From NCBI GenBank assembly GCA_009602725.1, contig WELB01000044.1, positions 743,254-772,316 of the forward strand: DNA of 29,063 nucleotides, in the 5' to 3' direction. The notes beneath the pieces are model-generated. The model searched no databases and had not been told where the DNA came from. It saw only the letters and a list, made by a program, of their open reading frames with translations. This stretch comes from Spirogloea muscicola. Taxonomy: Eukaryota; Streptophyta; Zygnematophyceae; Spirogloeales; Spirogloeaceae. Shown here piece by piece: positions 1 through 11,300 of the stretch. Within the stretch, counting starts at the first letter, position 1; the number at the start of each line of letters is the position of its first letter. The position numbers were made by a program, and so were the translations under genes.

Positions 1-26
1 GCTGGTGGCAGCGCCCGCGCGCCGTC

Positions 27-80
27 ATGGCCATCGCCGCCGCCGCCACCGCGGCGGCGGGCGGGGCGGCGGCGACCGCC
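27..80. repeat. GCC/GGC-rich trinucleotide tract
   Basis: Imperfect runs of GCC followed by GGC, so the two halves could pair as a hairpin. Similar tracts lie beside the IF3, SMG8 and 18.1 kb loci, so this may be the promoter or 5' end of a gene running off the left edge. At 164-175 and 216-227 the stretch GGGCTGGCCCT occurs twice, which resembles the LINE 3' end motif seen later, but the match is short. Confidence 0.5.
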
Positions 81-239
81 ATGACTGCAGGCCGCGGACG
101 CCGGAACCAGCGCCAGGGTTTAAGCCCCCACGGCTGGCCATAAGCACTCGCCGTGGGGTTTTGGGCTGGCCCTCTGCAGCCATCAGCCCCTCATAGAAAG
201 AACTTGTCCTTCGGTGGGCTGGCCCTTCTGCACCTCCCT

Positions 240-1356
240 TAGTTGTTTAGTTGAAGTGGAGTTGCTTGACTTCCGCTTTCTGTGTGACCTCAGGATACTG
301 TCTCGTGGCTATGGAGCACGCACGTCTGGTCAGTGCTGCTTTGTGCACTGTGCCAATCTACTGTCCCAGCAGAATCCTGCCCCAATGGCATGATGTGCTT
401 TGCCGGCATCGAATTACTCCACTGCCTTGCCACGTTCAGCAGAGTTCCAGCTCCTCTAAGCGAAAAATCTCCATGCACAGGCGGACAGTTAGGCGGCTCC
501 TAAACGACATGCTGACTTAGGTTCGCAGCCTTCGCAAGCGCGAGAGCATGCACCTAGCCTGCACATGCTTGTCTCTGGTGATTTTAAGCGCTTGCGTTGC
601 ATGCCAGCATCAATATGCTCCTTGACCAAGCACACCACCGGAAGCATGTCACTCTTGAGTAGCTAGCCCTTTGTAACCTCCGCTGACTAAAAAGGAGAGG
701 CGCCAAAGAATTGGTTGTAAATTAGCAGCAACAAAGGGTGACAGCGGGAGACGCATGCTGGCTTCAAGAAAGCAATACATGACGTGTCAAAAAAAATGTG
801 AGCATCCATTATCAATCGCTGTAGCAATGACTCACTTCTGCTTCGGCAAGACCTACTGTTGCCAACACATCTGATATTTGAGAAAATGGTCACCATGCCA
901 ATGGGCAATATCATATGACTGATTTTAGACTATCTACGTGTAGTGTTGGCAATACACGAGAGTCTTCAATTTGTCAATGTTTCTCTGACTATGTGCTCCA
1001 ATATCCTCTGTGATGTGCTGGCCGCATTTCCTATAAAGACACGTACCTCTAGATTATACAGAGCATGGTAACGCAACGAATCAGAGCCATAAGCAAAGAC
1101 CTCAAAGACCTGGTATGGAGCACTTCTCAAATAGGAGCTGAAGCTGCCTCTGTAGATGACAAACCTGCGCAAAGTAAGCCGGTACAGCATCATCTTTCCA
1201 GATAGAGCAGCAGGTAGAATCGTATTGACGTCAGATGAAGGGCATGGCAAGCAGCACACTGCAGTCATTGAGATGTTATGTACTGTCCAACCAGGAGATC
1301 TGGGCACGATTTGCCTGCAACCAAGCATCTGTCTTTGCAACCTGCAGTGCTCCTCT
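240..1356. other. No recognisable gene (downstream of phytochelatin synthase)
   Basis: Short open frames exist on both strands but none shows a family motif. The longest (minus strand, 966-1415) overlaps the last exon of the phytochelatin synthase gene in another frame and may be 3' UTR. I see no RNA gene or clear repeat here. Confidence 0.4.
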
Positions 1357-4300
1357 CTATCGCATTGCAAATGGCATCCAATATAGACAAGTAGGCAGGC
1401 CACAGCAAAGACCAAGACATTGCATCACCTCCTCACGCAGTCCTGGAGGCAGTTGCTCAAAGCTCACAAGCTGATGTATGTCATCCCTGGCAGAGGCATC
1501 GGCAAGATTGTCCCACGTGTCCTTTGGGCATGCAAGGATCAGCATGGTCAGCAGATCCTCCTGGGTTGGTATAGCACTTGCCGTGCAGGACACGTGCAGA
1601 GAAGTGTCCAAGGAAGTGTGTGCTGCACAATATTGCAAAGACATGTCAGACACAGCGTGTATTTTTACCTCTGGCCCCCATTCAGCAGGCTCAATTTCTA
1701 GTCACGAGAATGAGAAACAAGCTTCAGGTTAAGCATGTACTTGCCATTATATGCAAAGGAAGAAGACGTGACCTACCTGTTACTTGCAATGCACCTCCAT
1801 CGCCACGAGGTGGCATTGACTGTGCTTGCCAACAACCAACACAATTGGCTTCATCTGGATATGCTAGCATTGCAGCTGCTCCACGCTGAACTTCACGACA
1901 CTGTGCAGCTTGAGCACAACACGATCGTGCATGCTGATCGGATTGAACTGTTCCTACCGTGCCCGCTGCATCCAACCGGACAGCTACATCCACAATGGAG
2001 TTTGTGCCTGCTGGCTGACTAGAGGATGGACTTGCACGATGACCAGTGAAGCCTGGACCACCTTCCATATCCGATGGCAGCGTGCGATTGCTGGCCTTTG
2101 ACCACAAGGACACATAAACGAGAAGCTGCAGCTCGCGGAGTTGGTCCAGGATAGCAGCCTGCAATTGTAGCGGGCACGCCCCGAGGGTAAGGGCCAAGAC
2201 AATGTAGCCAGTACTTAACCACAACACGAAGCGTCAGTCAAGCCAGCAGCCACCTATACATATGTGGGCCTGCGGGCATAGTCCGTGGCCTGTGTGGCCA
2301 CGTAGCTTTTGTGCTGGTGGGTTGCTAGCACGCTTCAAAATGCTGTACAATGTGATTCATGAATGCCTGGACAGAGGTCTATGGAGAATAAGTACATCTC
2401 ATACGTGGAGAGGTTTGCCAGTGTAGCAGACCTGTGCTGCAGACTCTGAGGTCTTTGCAGCAAGGGAGGAATCTTCAAGTTTTGGCTCCAAGCTCGCAAT
2501 CCACACAATGAAGGCTTCGGTTCCAGCAGGAACAGAATCCAAGATCCTTGCAATGACAGCTTGAGGTGTCTTCAAGTTGCCATCCAGAAGTATTGCTGGT
2601 AGCTGCTGTACGAAGTAGATTGAAAGTCTTGCCCAGCGTTCATCCTTGCATGACTGCATCATTGCACATGGAAGGAGTGAGGATAATCTTGAGAAGGCTA
2701 TTGATAACTATCATCTCCTCTCTGTGATAGTAACCGCTGTGTTCAAGTGCATGCCACACGGGCAAAAGTCTACCAATTGCTAGCCATGCAATTCCAAGTG
2801 CTAGCTATGCTACTTACCAATGTGAAGAGAATGGAGGGAGCCTTGGCCGGCTTGGATATAACCATGAACCTAACCAAGAAGACAAAATCTTGCTTGCATG
2901 CTTACATACGACAATGATTTTCTGTATTGGCCGCCAACATGTCTCATGGAGGCACGCGAACTTGTTGAAATCTTGTCAGCTTAGATAGCAGTCCAATGAG
3001 ATATTATCATCAGCTGGTTATTGGCTGTCCAACATCACGTTCATTTGAAGCAGTCCAGATGAGTTGTTTAGAATTTACCCACGTGTCAGTCCTGTCTTGC
3101 CATCGATGGTACTCATAGCCTCCCACAGCATTGACACTGGTATCCAGTGGGGAGGGTATTTGAAGCGTGCCACATCAAGGATCAGCACAAGATCCTTTGC
3201 CCTGTGGTATCCTCCGAGAGGTGAGAAGTGTCCATCACCAGTCTGAAAGTTCTCAAACGAGACCACAGTATTTGGACCAGTCAGGCCCAGTAATTTCCAA
3301 GCTGGTCTAATTAAGGCCATTAAAGACAGGCCCGGTGAGTACCAAGCTGGTCTAGTAAGGCCTCACTATCACATCCGAGATGGGGTCAAGACAACTGCAT
3401 GTAGATTTTATCCTCAACGATGCCAAGATAATGACCACCAAAGCGCTTTTGGGACTGGACCAGTGCATCAGCATCCTCTGTTTGTCCTAAGCAGAGACCT
3501 GCAGAAACTTCTTGCGACCGTAGGCTGCAATGATGTGGCTGTCACATGATGTACTTGTCTGTATCACCGTGGCACGGAGGTCAGCAAGAGAGCTGTTGGA
3601 CGCTCTAGCCTCCTGTACCAAGCCGCCAGCACATCTGGCAAGGCAAGCCACCGAGGAGAATGTGGTCCCTTCCAGTGCAATCTTCTGGAGAGGCTCGCAG
3701 CAGTCCAGCATGGTCTCGTCAAACCATCGCCAGGGCCCTGCTTCAGAAAATTCAAGCTACTGGTGGCATGAGCCCCTTGCAGATACTTGCACCAAATTTA
3801 GATCATTACAGACCTGATAAGACAAGTGCTAATGGACGTCTGCTTGCCAATGCTTCAAGCAATCAAGGCCAACCGCAGGCTGCACGGCAATTACAATGTC
3901 AGTGAGCTGACGCTTAAATCACTCACCTTTCCAGGTCCTTCCTGGATCCACTGCAAGTGCATTGAGGACGACAGCAAGGGAGGCCAACCCGCAGAATGCT
4001 GGTTCCGCTTGTGTTTGGAAATGTGAGATGAGCTCGAAGAAGCCATTCATGCCCCCGCTCTCCAAGGCCTCCTTAAATAGTGCCTGCAGGCACACATTTG
4101 CACACAAAGCTCAGCACCACTTGGAGCTTCTGTCTGCTAGATGAACCCGTCTTGATGGCAGCTCAACAATTCAAGCAAGTAATGCTGCAGCGAGTCTTCT
4201 GTGATGCCCTCTTTGAGGAATGGCTACTGGTATTTCTAATTAATACTGCACCCAGCTTGCGGTGAAGTCTGAGGTCAGGGCTTCTGCAGTGGGGAAAGCC

Positions 4301-4380
4301 CTTACCTTTCCTTCCGGGGACGCAAAAACAATAGCAGGAGGCGAGGGAAGCGTCCTCCTGTACATCCCTGCAACGGCCAT
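1357..4380 (-). CDS. PCS: Phytochelatin synthase, complete, 8 exons
   Basis: Glutathione gamma-glutamylcysteinyltransferase (EC 2.3.2.15), a cytosolic enzyme that joins glutathione units into metal-chelating phytochelatins. Exons on the minus strand: 4380-4306, 4083-3927, 3737-3499, 3242-3079, 2869-2818, 2653-2432, 2158-1784 and 1560-1357. Every GT-AG junction keeps phase, and the sum is 1,488 nt (495 residues; Arabidopsis PCS1 has 485). The start is ATG at 4380, giving [20 protein letters not shown], the usual family N-terminus. The catalytic triad falls at Cys56 (in [10 protein letters not shown]), His162 (in [13 protein letters not shown]) and Asp180 (in [14 protein letters not shown]), the same numbers as in Arabidopsis PCS1. 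The C-terminal half is recognisable from [20 protein letters not shown] and [14 protein letters not shown]. Exon 7 is variable and Cys-bearing ([13 protein letters not shown]), as expected of a metal-sensing region. The last residues after [14 protein letters not shown] are less certain, because a further intron cannot be excluded. Confidence 0.95.
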
Positions 4381-5030
4381 CGTCGCTGTGCTACTGGTCT
4401 CCCAGGTGGTCGTCGTTGGAAAGCCGACTGACGAGCTGCCAGTCCATCCGAGCGCTGGTTGTCAATGACGGCCTCGGTCGGCGATGGCCAACCTCTCGAC
4501 TGAGAAGCCCGGGCATCTGATCGGTCCCCCGACCTGACCTGCGAGCCGGCAAGCCCGGACGGGCAGCCACCGCCAGGTCGGGTCTCAGCTCGTGGCGACT
4601 GCGCAAGCGGTGCGCCTCAAGAGCGGCGGTCCCGCTCGCCTCGTCGCCCGTCGGCGTCGGCAGGGCCGCAGCTGCTTGGAGGTCACAGCGCAAGCGGCGG
4701 AGGCGGCGGCGGCGGCGGGGGCGGCGGCGGCGGCGGCGGCGCTGGCGCGGCCGCAGAGACGTGAAGGTGGGGTGGTGGAGAAAGTGGTGAGAAGCTCCGC
4801 TGCGAAGCTCCCGCTTATAAGGAAGGGGTGTGCCGTCCGGGGAGGCGGTCAAGGGGTGGCTCCGCCCCACGTCAAGGATCGAACGGCGCGCGCTGGCTCC
4901 CCCCCCCCTGCCTGGATCTCACGGCCCTCCTGGGGAGCAGCAGCGTGGCCNGCCCCGGCCGGGCGGCGGCGGCGGCGGCGGCGGCCGCCTGCGCACGCCC
5001 CTGGACGAGGCCAAGGACCAGGGGCCCGCC
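4381..5030. promoter_or_regulatory. GC-rich divergent interval between PCS and IF3
   Basis: PCS reads left from 4380 and IF3 reads right from 5031 or earlier, so both promoters must lie within about 650 bp. The interval is strongly GC-rich. It carries a GGC repeat at 4695-4743, a second GGC tract at 4963-4985 and one ambiguous base (N) at 4951. Two short plus-strand upstream ORFs start at ATG 4466 and near 4483 and close within about 18 codons. The IF3 transit peptide should also lie here, but no ATG-led frame supplies it. I see no TATA box that I would trust. Confidence 0.5.
4695..4743. repeat. GGC trinucleotide microsatellite
   Basis: Almost uninterrupted GGC units, which would read as polyalanine, polyglycine or polyarginine depending on frame. 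It lies in the divergent PCS/IF3 interval. Such tracts often vary in length and are prone to sequencing error, which may explain the lost frame at the IF3 5' end. Confidence 0.8.
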
Positions 5031-7440
5031 ATGAACGAGGACATCAGGTGTGCCGAGCGATGTGGCGCTCCTTGGCAGTGCCTGTTGATGGTCTTAGCCC
5101 GGCGCTCGTAGCCCATCAACTTGGGCCGTCGAGCAAAGGCCGCGCACGCTCCATAGCCAGTCGAGAGCTCGGAACGCCGCAGCTTCGGCTGAGTCTGCCG
5201 TAGCTAGCTGGAGGGCGGTGGACGTCCGCAGCTGCTTGCTTGAAGCTCTCGCCAGTCACTCGCGGCCTGAGCACTTGGGGCTTTCATAGATGCGCCGCAG
5301 ACTGAGCATGCACAGCTCTCGGCTGCTGGGGCTTAGCCACATTTCTCCATCTCCTTCAGAGCTAGCCAATCCGCATCTCGTCTGGTGCTGCTGAAGTAAG
5401 TGGCTGACCTGCTCCTGCACGTCCACGGTTTCTGAGTGCAGGTCGCCAATGCTGCGGCTGCTTGATGAGAAGAACAACATGGTAAGCCTCGCTCGCGCTG
5501 GCTGCTCGTTGCACTGAGACGCGCTCGTTTGCCCACCTAACCAGTCATCATTTGTAGAGGTCCACCACAATCAAAGTGCCAAGCCCACTGTTGACATCAA
5601 GGTAACAATCAGTCGCAAGAAACCAAAGTGCACCCCGCTCTGCCTAGTGCACCGCACCCTGACTTGTCCCACTCCAGCCGATTGCATGCAGGTCGGGATC
5701 ATGTCCAGAGAGGAGGCGCTCACCCGAGCGAGGGCCGCTGAGCTCGACCTGGTGAATGCCTCTTTGCTGTGCTTTGAAGCAGTTGTCATCATTGGTGACC
5801 AAGTGATACTGCCGTCTGTGAGCATGCTCTGCAGCTTGATGCACAGAGTTGCTCTCCTTGTGATTATCTTGTCTTCTCACCAGCGTAGGTCACGATATCC
5901 GCTGACGCCGATCCCCCTGTCGTCAGAGTGATGGATTTTAGGTGAGCATGCAGCCAGCTGATGTTGCTCACTGTCAATGCCATTCCTATTGCCTTCCTAT
6001 CATTCTCCACAGTGAAGAATTCAGCCGTTTGCAAAAAGTGCTCAGGCTTTGGCCGAAGACGTGTAGAAATTAGCTGGTTTGTTTTGCATGATGATACTGC
6101 TGTAGGGTTCTTCGTCACCAGAAGAATTGTGTTTTGGCGCCGGTGCTTTCAGCAAATACCGTTACGAACAGCAGAAGAAGAAAAGAGAGTTGCAGAAGAA
6201 AGCAGCTGGTGAGACATACTGTGCTACTGCTGCGGAAGTTGGGCCCATGGCACTTGACGAGCACTTTTTCCTGCGTTTGAGGAGATATTATGTTTACTGC
6301 CAGCAAGACGCGCTTTGACTGCAATTGAATGTTGCGCTTTGGTTGCAGCTAACAGGTCCGAAATGAAAGAGCTGAAGATGAGGTATGGCCTGCACAAGCT
6401 GCACAAGAAGTTCAAGCACGGAGATGGTCTTTCTGAGAGGCTTGGTTGAATTGCCATAAGTAGAACATGTGCTGGATTTGAGCTGCTAGTCATGACATGT
6501 CATCGTCACTTCTACATCGCAGGTACAACATAGACACCCACGACTACGAAGTCCGGTTGAGGTCTGCAGTCAAGTTTCTGCAAGATGGTGATAGGGTTAG
6601 TATTCATTCATCGCTACTTCTATACGCCCCGTGCTCCTGCGTTTCTGTCTGCATGAGTGACCCATGCACTTCAGTGGACATGGCCAGTCATTGTCTTCCA
6701 TGTATTCAATTGTGAAGAATGTGCACAATGTAGTGCTGTGCATGATGCCTTGAATCCGCAGAGCTTGTGTTGCAAAGTTGACCCCAACTTGGATGATGCC
6801 ATCAACACTTGGCAGTCATAAGCAAAAGCCTCAGGAGTCCAGCACCTACTATGCTAACCATCAAGCGCCTGTTCTCTTCTGATCTGCTAGCACCTTGTGA
6901 ACAGGTCAAATTGTCGGTGCAGTTCAGAGGCAGAGAAATGGAGTTTCGGGACCTTGGGGTCAAGCTTTTCGAGCGATTCCAGGGGGATGTGTCTGAGGTC
7001 AGCACCTGCTGCACAGTAGCATCACAGCAATGCACGTTGTTGCCAATGGGGGCTTCTGCCATCCTTTGCAAGCCGAGTACACGACTAGGAGGCCAATCAC
7101 ACCTCTTCACTAGCTGCTAAAGCTTGCCGATGCTGATCTTGGATGATTGCAGTTCGGGGTGGTCGAAACGAAGGTGACAATGGAGGGCCGAACAATGCTG
7201 ATGGTTCTGGCTCCCAACAAGGCTGCCCTACAGAAGTCCGCCGCTGCTCAGGCGAAGGCTGAGAAGGCCCAGGCCCGAGCTGAGCGGAATGCGAAGCGGC
7301 CTGAGCACGACCCTGACGATGAGGCCACGGATGCTGAAGATGCAGACGATGATGGGGATCTTGATGAGGACTCTGAGGACTTGGAGGAACCTAAGCAAGG
7401 AGCTAGTCGACCACAGGTTGGAGAAGCTGTCAACGTATAG
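5031..7440 (+). CDS. infC: Translation initiation factor IF3, plastid type, 9 exons
   Basis: IF3 binds the small ribosomal subunit and governs start-codon choice; the acidic tail points to the plastid form. Exons: (5031)-5047, 5442-5481, 5692-5751, 5889-5941, 6153-6208, 6349-6382, 6523-6595, 6905-6997 and 7153-7440, all joining in phase. Hallmarks in order are MNEDIR/SPMLRLLDEKNNM, VGIMSREEALTRARAAELDL, TISADADPPVVRVMDF, SKYRYEQQKKKRELQKKAA, ANRSEMKELKMR, YNIDTHDYEVRLRSAVKFLQ, FRGREMEFRDLGVKLFERF and EGRTMLMVLAP. The last exon adds a helical Ala/Lys stretch and then a run of Asp/Glu, as in chloroplast IF3s. From the ATG at 5031 the protein is 237 residues without a transit peptide. The frame is open upstream to a TAA at 4818 but has no ATG, so the true first exon or a sequencing error in the GC-rich tract (N at 4951) remains to be placed. 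Confidence 0.92.
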
Positions 7441-7689
7441 CCATTAATCATTGCTAGCAGCTCCTACACAAGCTCAAAAAGCTCCCTTGTAGTATGCCTG
7501 CTGGCATGAGACAAATTCGATATTTTGTGGAAGCTAGTCAAAGTATGTGACATGTTGGCAACATAGCAGACATGTAGTCTGTCCTCATCCCCACGCGGAG
7601 GCTCAAACACTTTGGGGCTCGGATGAAGTTTTGCGGTACAGGATACGAAGCTTCATGATGCTGCCCCTAGCCTCAATGGGCGAGCTCTT
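7441..7689. other. 3' flank of IF3, nothing else seen
   Basis: AT-richer sequence after the IF3 stop codon, probably 3' UTR and spacer. There is no recognisable coding or repeat signal. Confidence 0.4.
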
Positions 7690-7890
7690 CTTCCTGTCTA
7701 TGGCCCGAGGCTGCAGCCAAAGCGCGAACGGCACGCAGATGCGACGCGTGTGCCATTCGACCGCTCAGCGATACTGACAGGCGAATGCTATACACCTGGG
7801 ATCCGGCCCTCTGCACGCAGATGCAACGCGTGCGCCATTTGACCGACCGCTGCAGCGATGCTGACAGGCGGATGCGATACACCTGGATCC
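7690..7890 (-). repeat. Two tandem copies of a LINE ORF C-terminal tail
   Basis: Read on the minus strand, the two units (about 7805-7890 and 7720-7803) each begin near a CCAGGTGTAT block and encode versions of a tail found at the end of the LINE ORF at 21.6 kb: YRIRLSASLQRSV and YSIRLSVSLSGRMAHASHLR, the second continuing as ALAAASG. They are about 85 bp each and similar but not identical. They are retrotransposon debris lying between IF3 and the receptor kinase promoter. The duplication probably arose after insertion. Confidence 0.75.
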
Positions 7891-8368
7891 GCCGCGCCGC
7901 GGGCCAAGTCTCCGCATCTTTCCCACTCCCCGAGACGTCCAACCCCACGGACCCCGCCCCGCGCCGCCTGCAGGCCGCCGCCGCCCGCCGCGCCCGCCAT
8001 CGGCGGCCTGGCCGCGCCGCAGCCAGCCGGGCGGTCGGAGGCGCGCCGCTTCTCCCCCCCGTGTGCACCTGGCTGGCTTTCACAGCCGCTCATTCACCAT
8101 CAGCAGCCGCCTCCCTCGCCAGCGCACCGCGTCAAGCGCGCGCTCTCCCTCCCGTTCGCTGCCACCGCCACGCCGCCACGCCGCCACGCCTTTGCCGGCT
8201 CCGCCCCATCGTCCCGCCGCCTTCGACGCCATCGCCATCAAAGCTGCATCTCGCCGCCGCTGCCGCCGCCGTCGCCTTCCACTCGCGAGGGCACCCGCTG
8301 TTCGCCTGGGCTGCCCTGCTGTTGAGCCGCCCTGGTTGCCACAGGCGGTGTCGCGGAGGCAACGAACC
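7891..8368 (+). promoter_or_regulatory. GC-rich upstream region / 5' UTR of the receptor kinase
   Basis: CpG- and C-rich sequence ending at the ATG at 8369. Long open frames occur on both strands, but they are low-complexity Pro/Arg/Ala and look like composition artefacts. It is most likely promoter and 5' UTR. No core element is distinct. Confidence 0.4.
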
Positions 8369-11300
8369 ATGAACTCTCGATCTTTCCTGTTGGCTACGAC
8401 GCTGGCCGTGATGGCCGCCCAGGGGCTCGCGCAGCCTGGTGAGCAACGACCATTGTACAATGGAGTAGCAGTGCTTAATATCGCTCGCGGTAACAACCAA
8501 GGTGATGTCAAATGGCTGGGGCAATTTCTTGAACGACACTGTCGTTGCCACATTGCTCGCGCTGCACACTGAATTGAAGAGCGGCAGGACGGCACGGCAC
8601 TGCTATTCATGTAGCTCCTCCTTTCTTCTTCACGTTGGCACGTTACTAACTCGTTTGCTGCCTTGACCACCCCGCCTACAGCAGGGAGCACGCTCATCAA
8701 TTGCGGAGGGCCAGACTTCACAGACGTAGCACCTTATGCTCGCAAATGGACTGCTGACAGTAATAATTCTGGCATCTCAGAGAGGACTGTTGTCTCGAAC
8801 ATGACCAACCTGGTCTTCGCAGGCTTGGAGCTGTACCAAACGGCCAAGTACACTGACGCCTCCGTCCCTCTTTCGGTGCTTCCACATTCTATCCCCCCAT
8901 CCCTAATGCTTGAAGCGCCATCTGCTTGATCATTGCGGCCTCGCCATTGGCCCCGCGTGTGAATCTGATGTCAAGGTCCCTACTTGGCACCACAAAGCTA
9001 GTGCTCCATGATGGTTCTCAGGTGTTTTGATTCTTATGACTGGATTTTTGTGTTCTTCACTATCACACGCTTTGGTGCTGGGATTGAGCACGTTGCTTGT
9101 GTGCCAAGTGCAGGGCCAGACCTAGCCGTATAATATGTTCCCGACTGTAAGGACAGGTAATATTTGAGTACTTAGTCATTTCCAAGTCGGAGCTACCACA
9201 GAGCAACTCATCCCAGGCACCTCTTACATATGCGTGCCTGCAGTACTCTATCCTCCGGCCTAACTTCACCTATCTGAGCCAGCATCTCTTCGGCGATGTT
9301 GTGGACCGCTACTTCATTCGCTTGCACTTTGCTGCTATCCAGCCCCAATCTGGAGCTTTTCCTGATTTCTCCAAGGCCCTCTTTAACGTCACTGCCACCT
9401 ATCCCAGCCGTGAGAGTGGTTCCTACATCACAATGCCCTTGCTCAACAATTACAATGTCACTCAGCAAGCATCTGCGCAGGTAAGCTTGTGAGAGGTTGC
9501 CCTGCGCGGACCAAGTGCCTCCATCACTTTGCTTGCTGCTCTTCTGGCTCCTGTCCTGAAGATACTACTTGCCGGTGTTGCATTTCAACGGAGACGGGCT
9601 GGCAGTGGCCATTATGGAGGAGTTTTCTCTTCCCCTGGGTGTCTATATTCACAAAAATGGATCGTTAGTCACTGTAAGCCAGATGCTCAATATTACTTTC
9701 ACTCCCATATCTGACTCCTTCGCCTTTGTGAACGGCATCGAGCTGGTGCCTTCTGATGAAGACCTCTATAATCAGCAACCCCGTCTTGCATCCAATCACA
9801 GAAGTACAAGAGTGATGGCAAGGTTTGTGCTGATCAATCATGCACTGGGCCTACGAGGTTGGAATGTGCTGCACGACATTCAGTAGCATGTTGGCATGCA
9901 ATCTCTGCATGTTTTTGCATGTCCTGTGCCCTTGATGTCAGCGTCTGTGTATAGCCTGGGTGGTCAAAGAAGGTGACGCTGATGAGGATGACTTCTGCAT
10001 TCCTCCCTTTCCTTCACTGTGTCCAGCCATTGAAGCGTGAATACAGGCTAAATTGCGGTGGACCTAGTGTATCTTCTACTTCCGACAAGTTCTACCGAAC
10101 TTGGACAAAGAATGATGCGGACTTCCTCGACCCTATCTGGATTATTAATTTTAACGATTCTTTTTTCGAAGTTGGGGAAAATGGTGCTGCGAATATGACG
10201 GCAAATCGCTCTACCACAACACCATGACAGATACCACGACCCTTGATACTGACCACTCCAATACGTAACACGGACGCTCCTCCGTACTATACGCCATTGT
10301 AAGATTCCTATGATGGGCATGTTATGAATCAATATGCCATGCCCAGATGGATAAGAATGTGAGCAAGTGATGCTGACATTTCAATTCATATTATTACCAA
10401 AGTTCCACACTGGTATGGCAAGCCATCTGAAGGTCCCAATACTACATCCCTTGACATCTGCAGAGCTGTCGCCCAGAGTGACCGCAGCCTCCCAAAACAT
10501 ACTTTCAGCACCCAGCTCACCTACAGATTTCCTCTTGACGATGGCTGGAATTACCTAGTCCGAATTATTTTCTGCGAGAATGTGTATTCATTGCCAAATC
10601 AGCGCATGACGGATGTCTTCCTTGACATGGTCTTTGTTGGTGAAGTAAGTGCCTGCAAACAATAATGTGAAGTTGATCAGAAACAGTTGTTCCCTCTATG
10701 CTCATGCTTGCCATCATTGGAGTAGCCAGTGAAGATGGATGGAGGACGATAGAAACAGAACATGGCATTGCTATTGCATACAGTTGCTCTTGTTTTGTAC
10801 TTATGTCTGGCTTTGCAGCCAATTCTGACACCTCATCAACCAGTCCTCCCGCAGTATGACATTGCCAAGTTGGCAGGGAAGAACAGCGCCTATGTGAGAG
10901 ATTTTGTTGTTAGCCTTCCTGTGGGACAGAGTTCAATGCGACTTGATTTTCGCATTTCTAATAAGTTTATGGTGCGCAAAAGCCAGGTTGCGTCTGCCTC
11001 GTGAATTTGACATGCAAGAAGTGAAGCTTGCCTGATGACACTCGGACCTAGCTTATGAATCATACCTACTGCTTGTGTACATCACTGCTTTCTGCAATTT
11101 GCTGCAGGTGAACAATGTGACGGTATCGGGCATCGAAATTTTGAGGCTTGATACAGGGAGACCGGATAAGGCTGGAGAGGACTATTGCAGCACACCCCCT
11201 CCTCGTGGCACACCAGCTCCATCTCCAAGTGCCCCCCCCCACCCCGTCGGACCAGCTCCTCCTATTGCAACGGCCCCTCCTCCTGGCACACCGGCTCCTC

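Noticed and set aside
4391-4870. A 159-codon minus-strand open frame upstream of PCS
   Set aside because: It is low-complexity Arg-rich sequence across the GGC tract. The PCS N-terminus is fully explained by the ATG at 4380.
7785-8372. Long overlapping open frames before the receptor kinase start
   Set aside because: All are Pro/Ala/Arg-rich, overlap on both strands and lack motifs. They fit a GC-rich promoter and 5' UTR.
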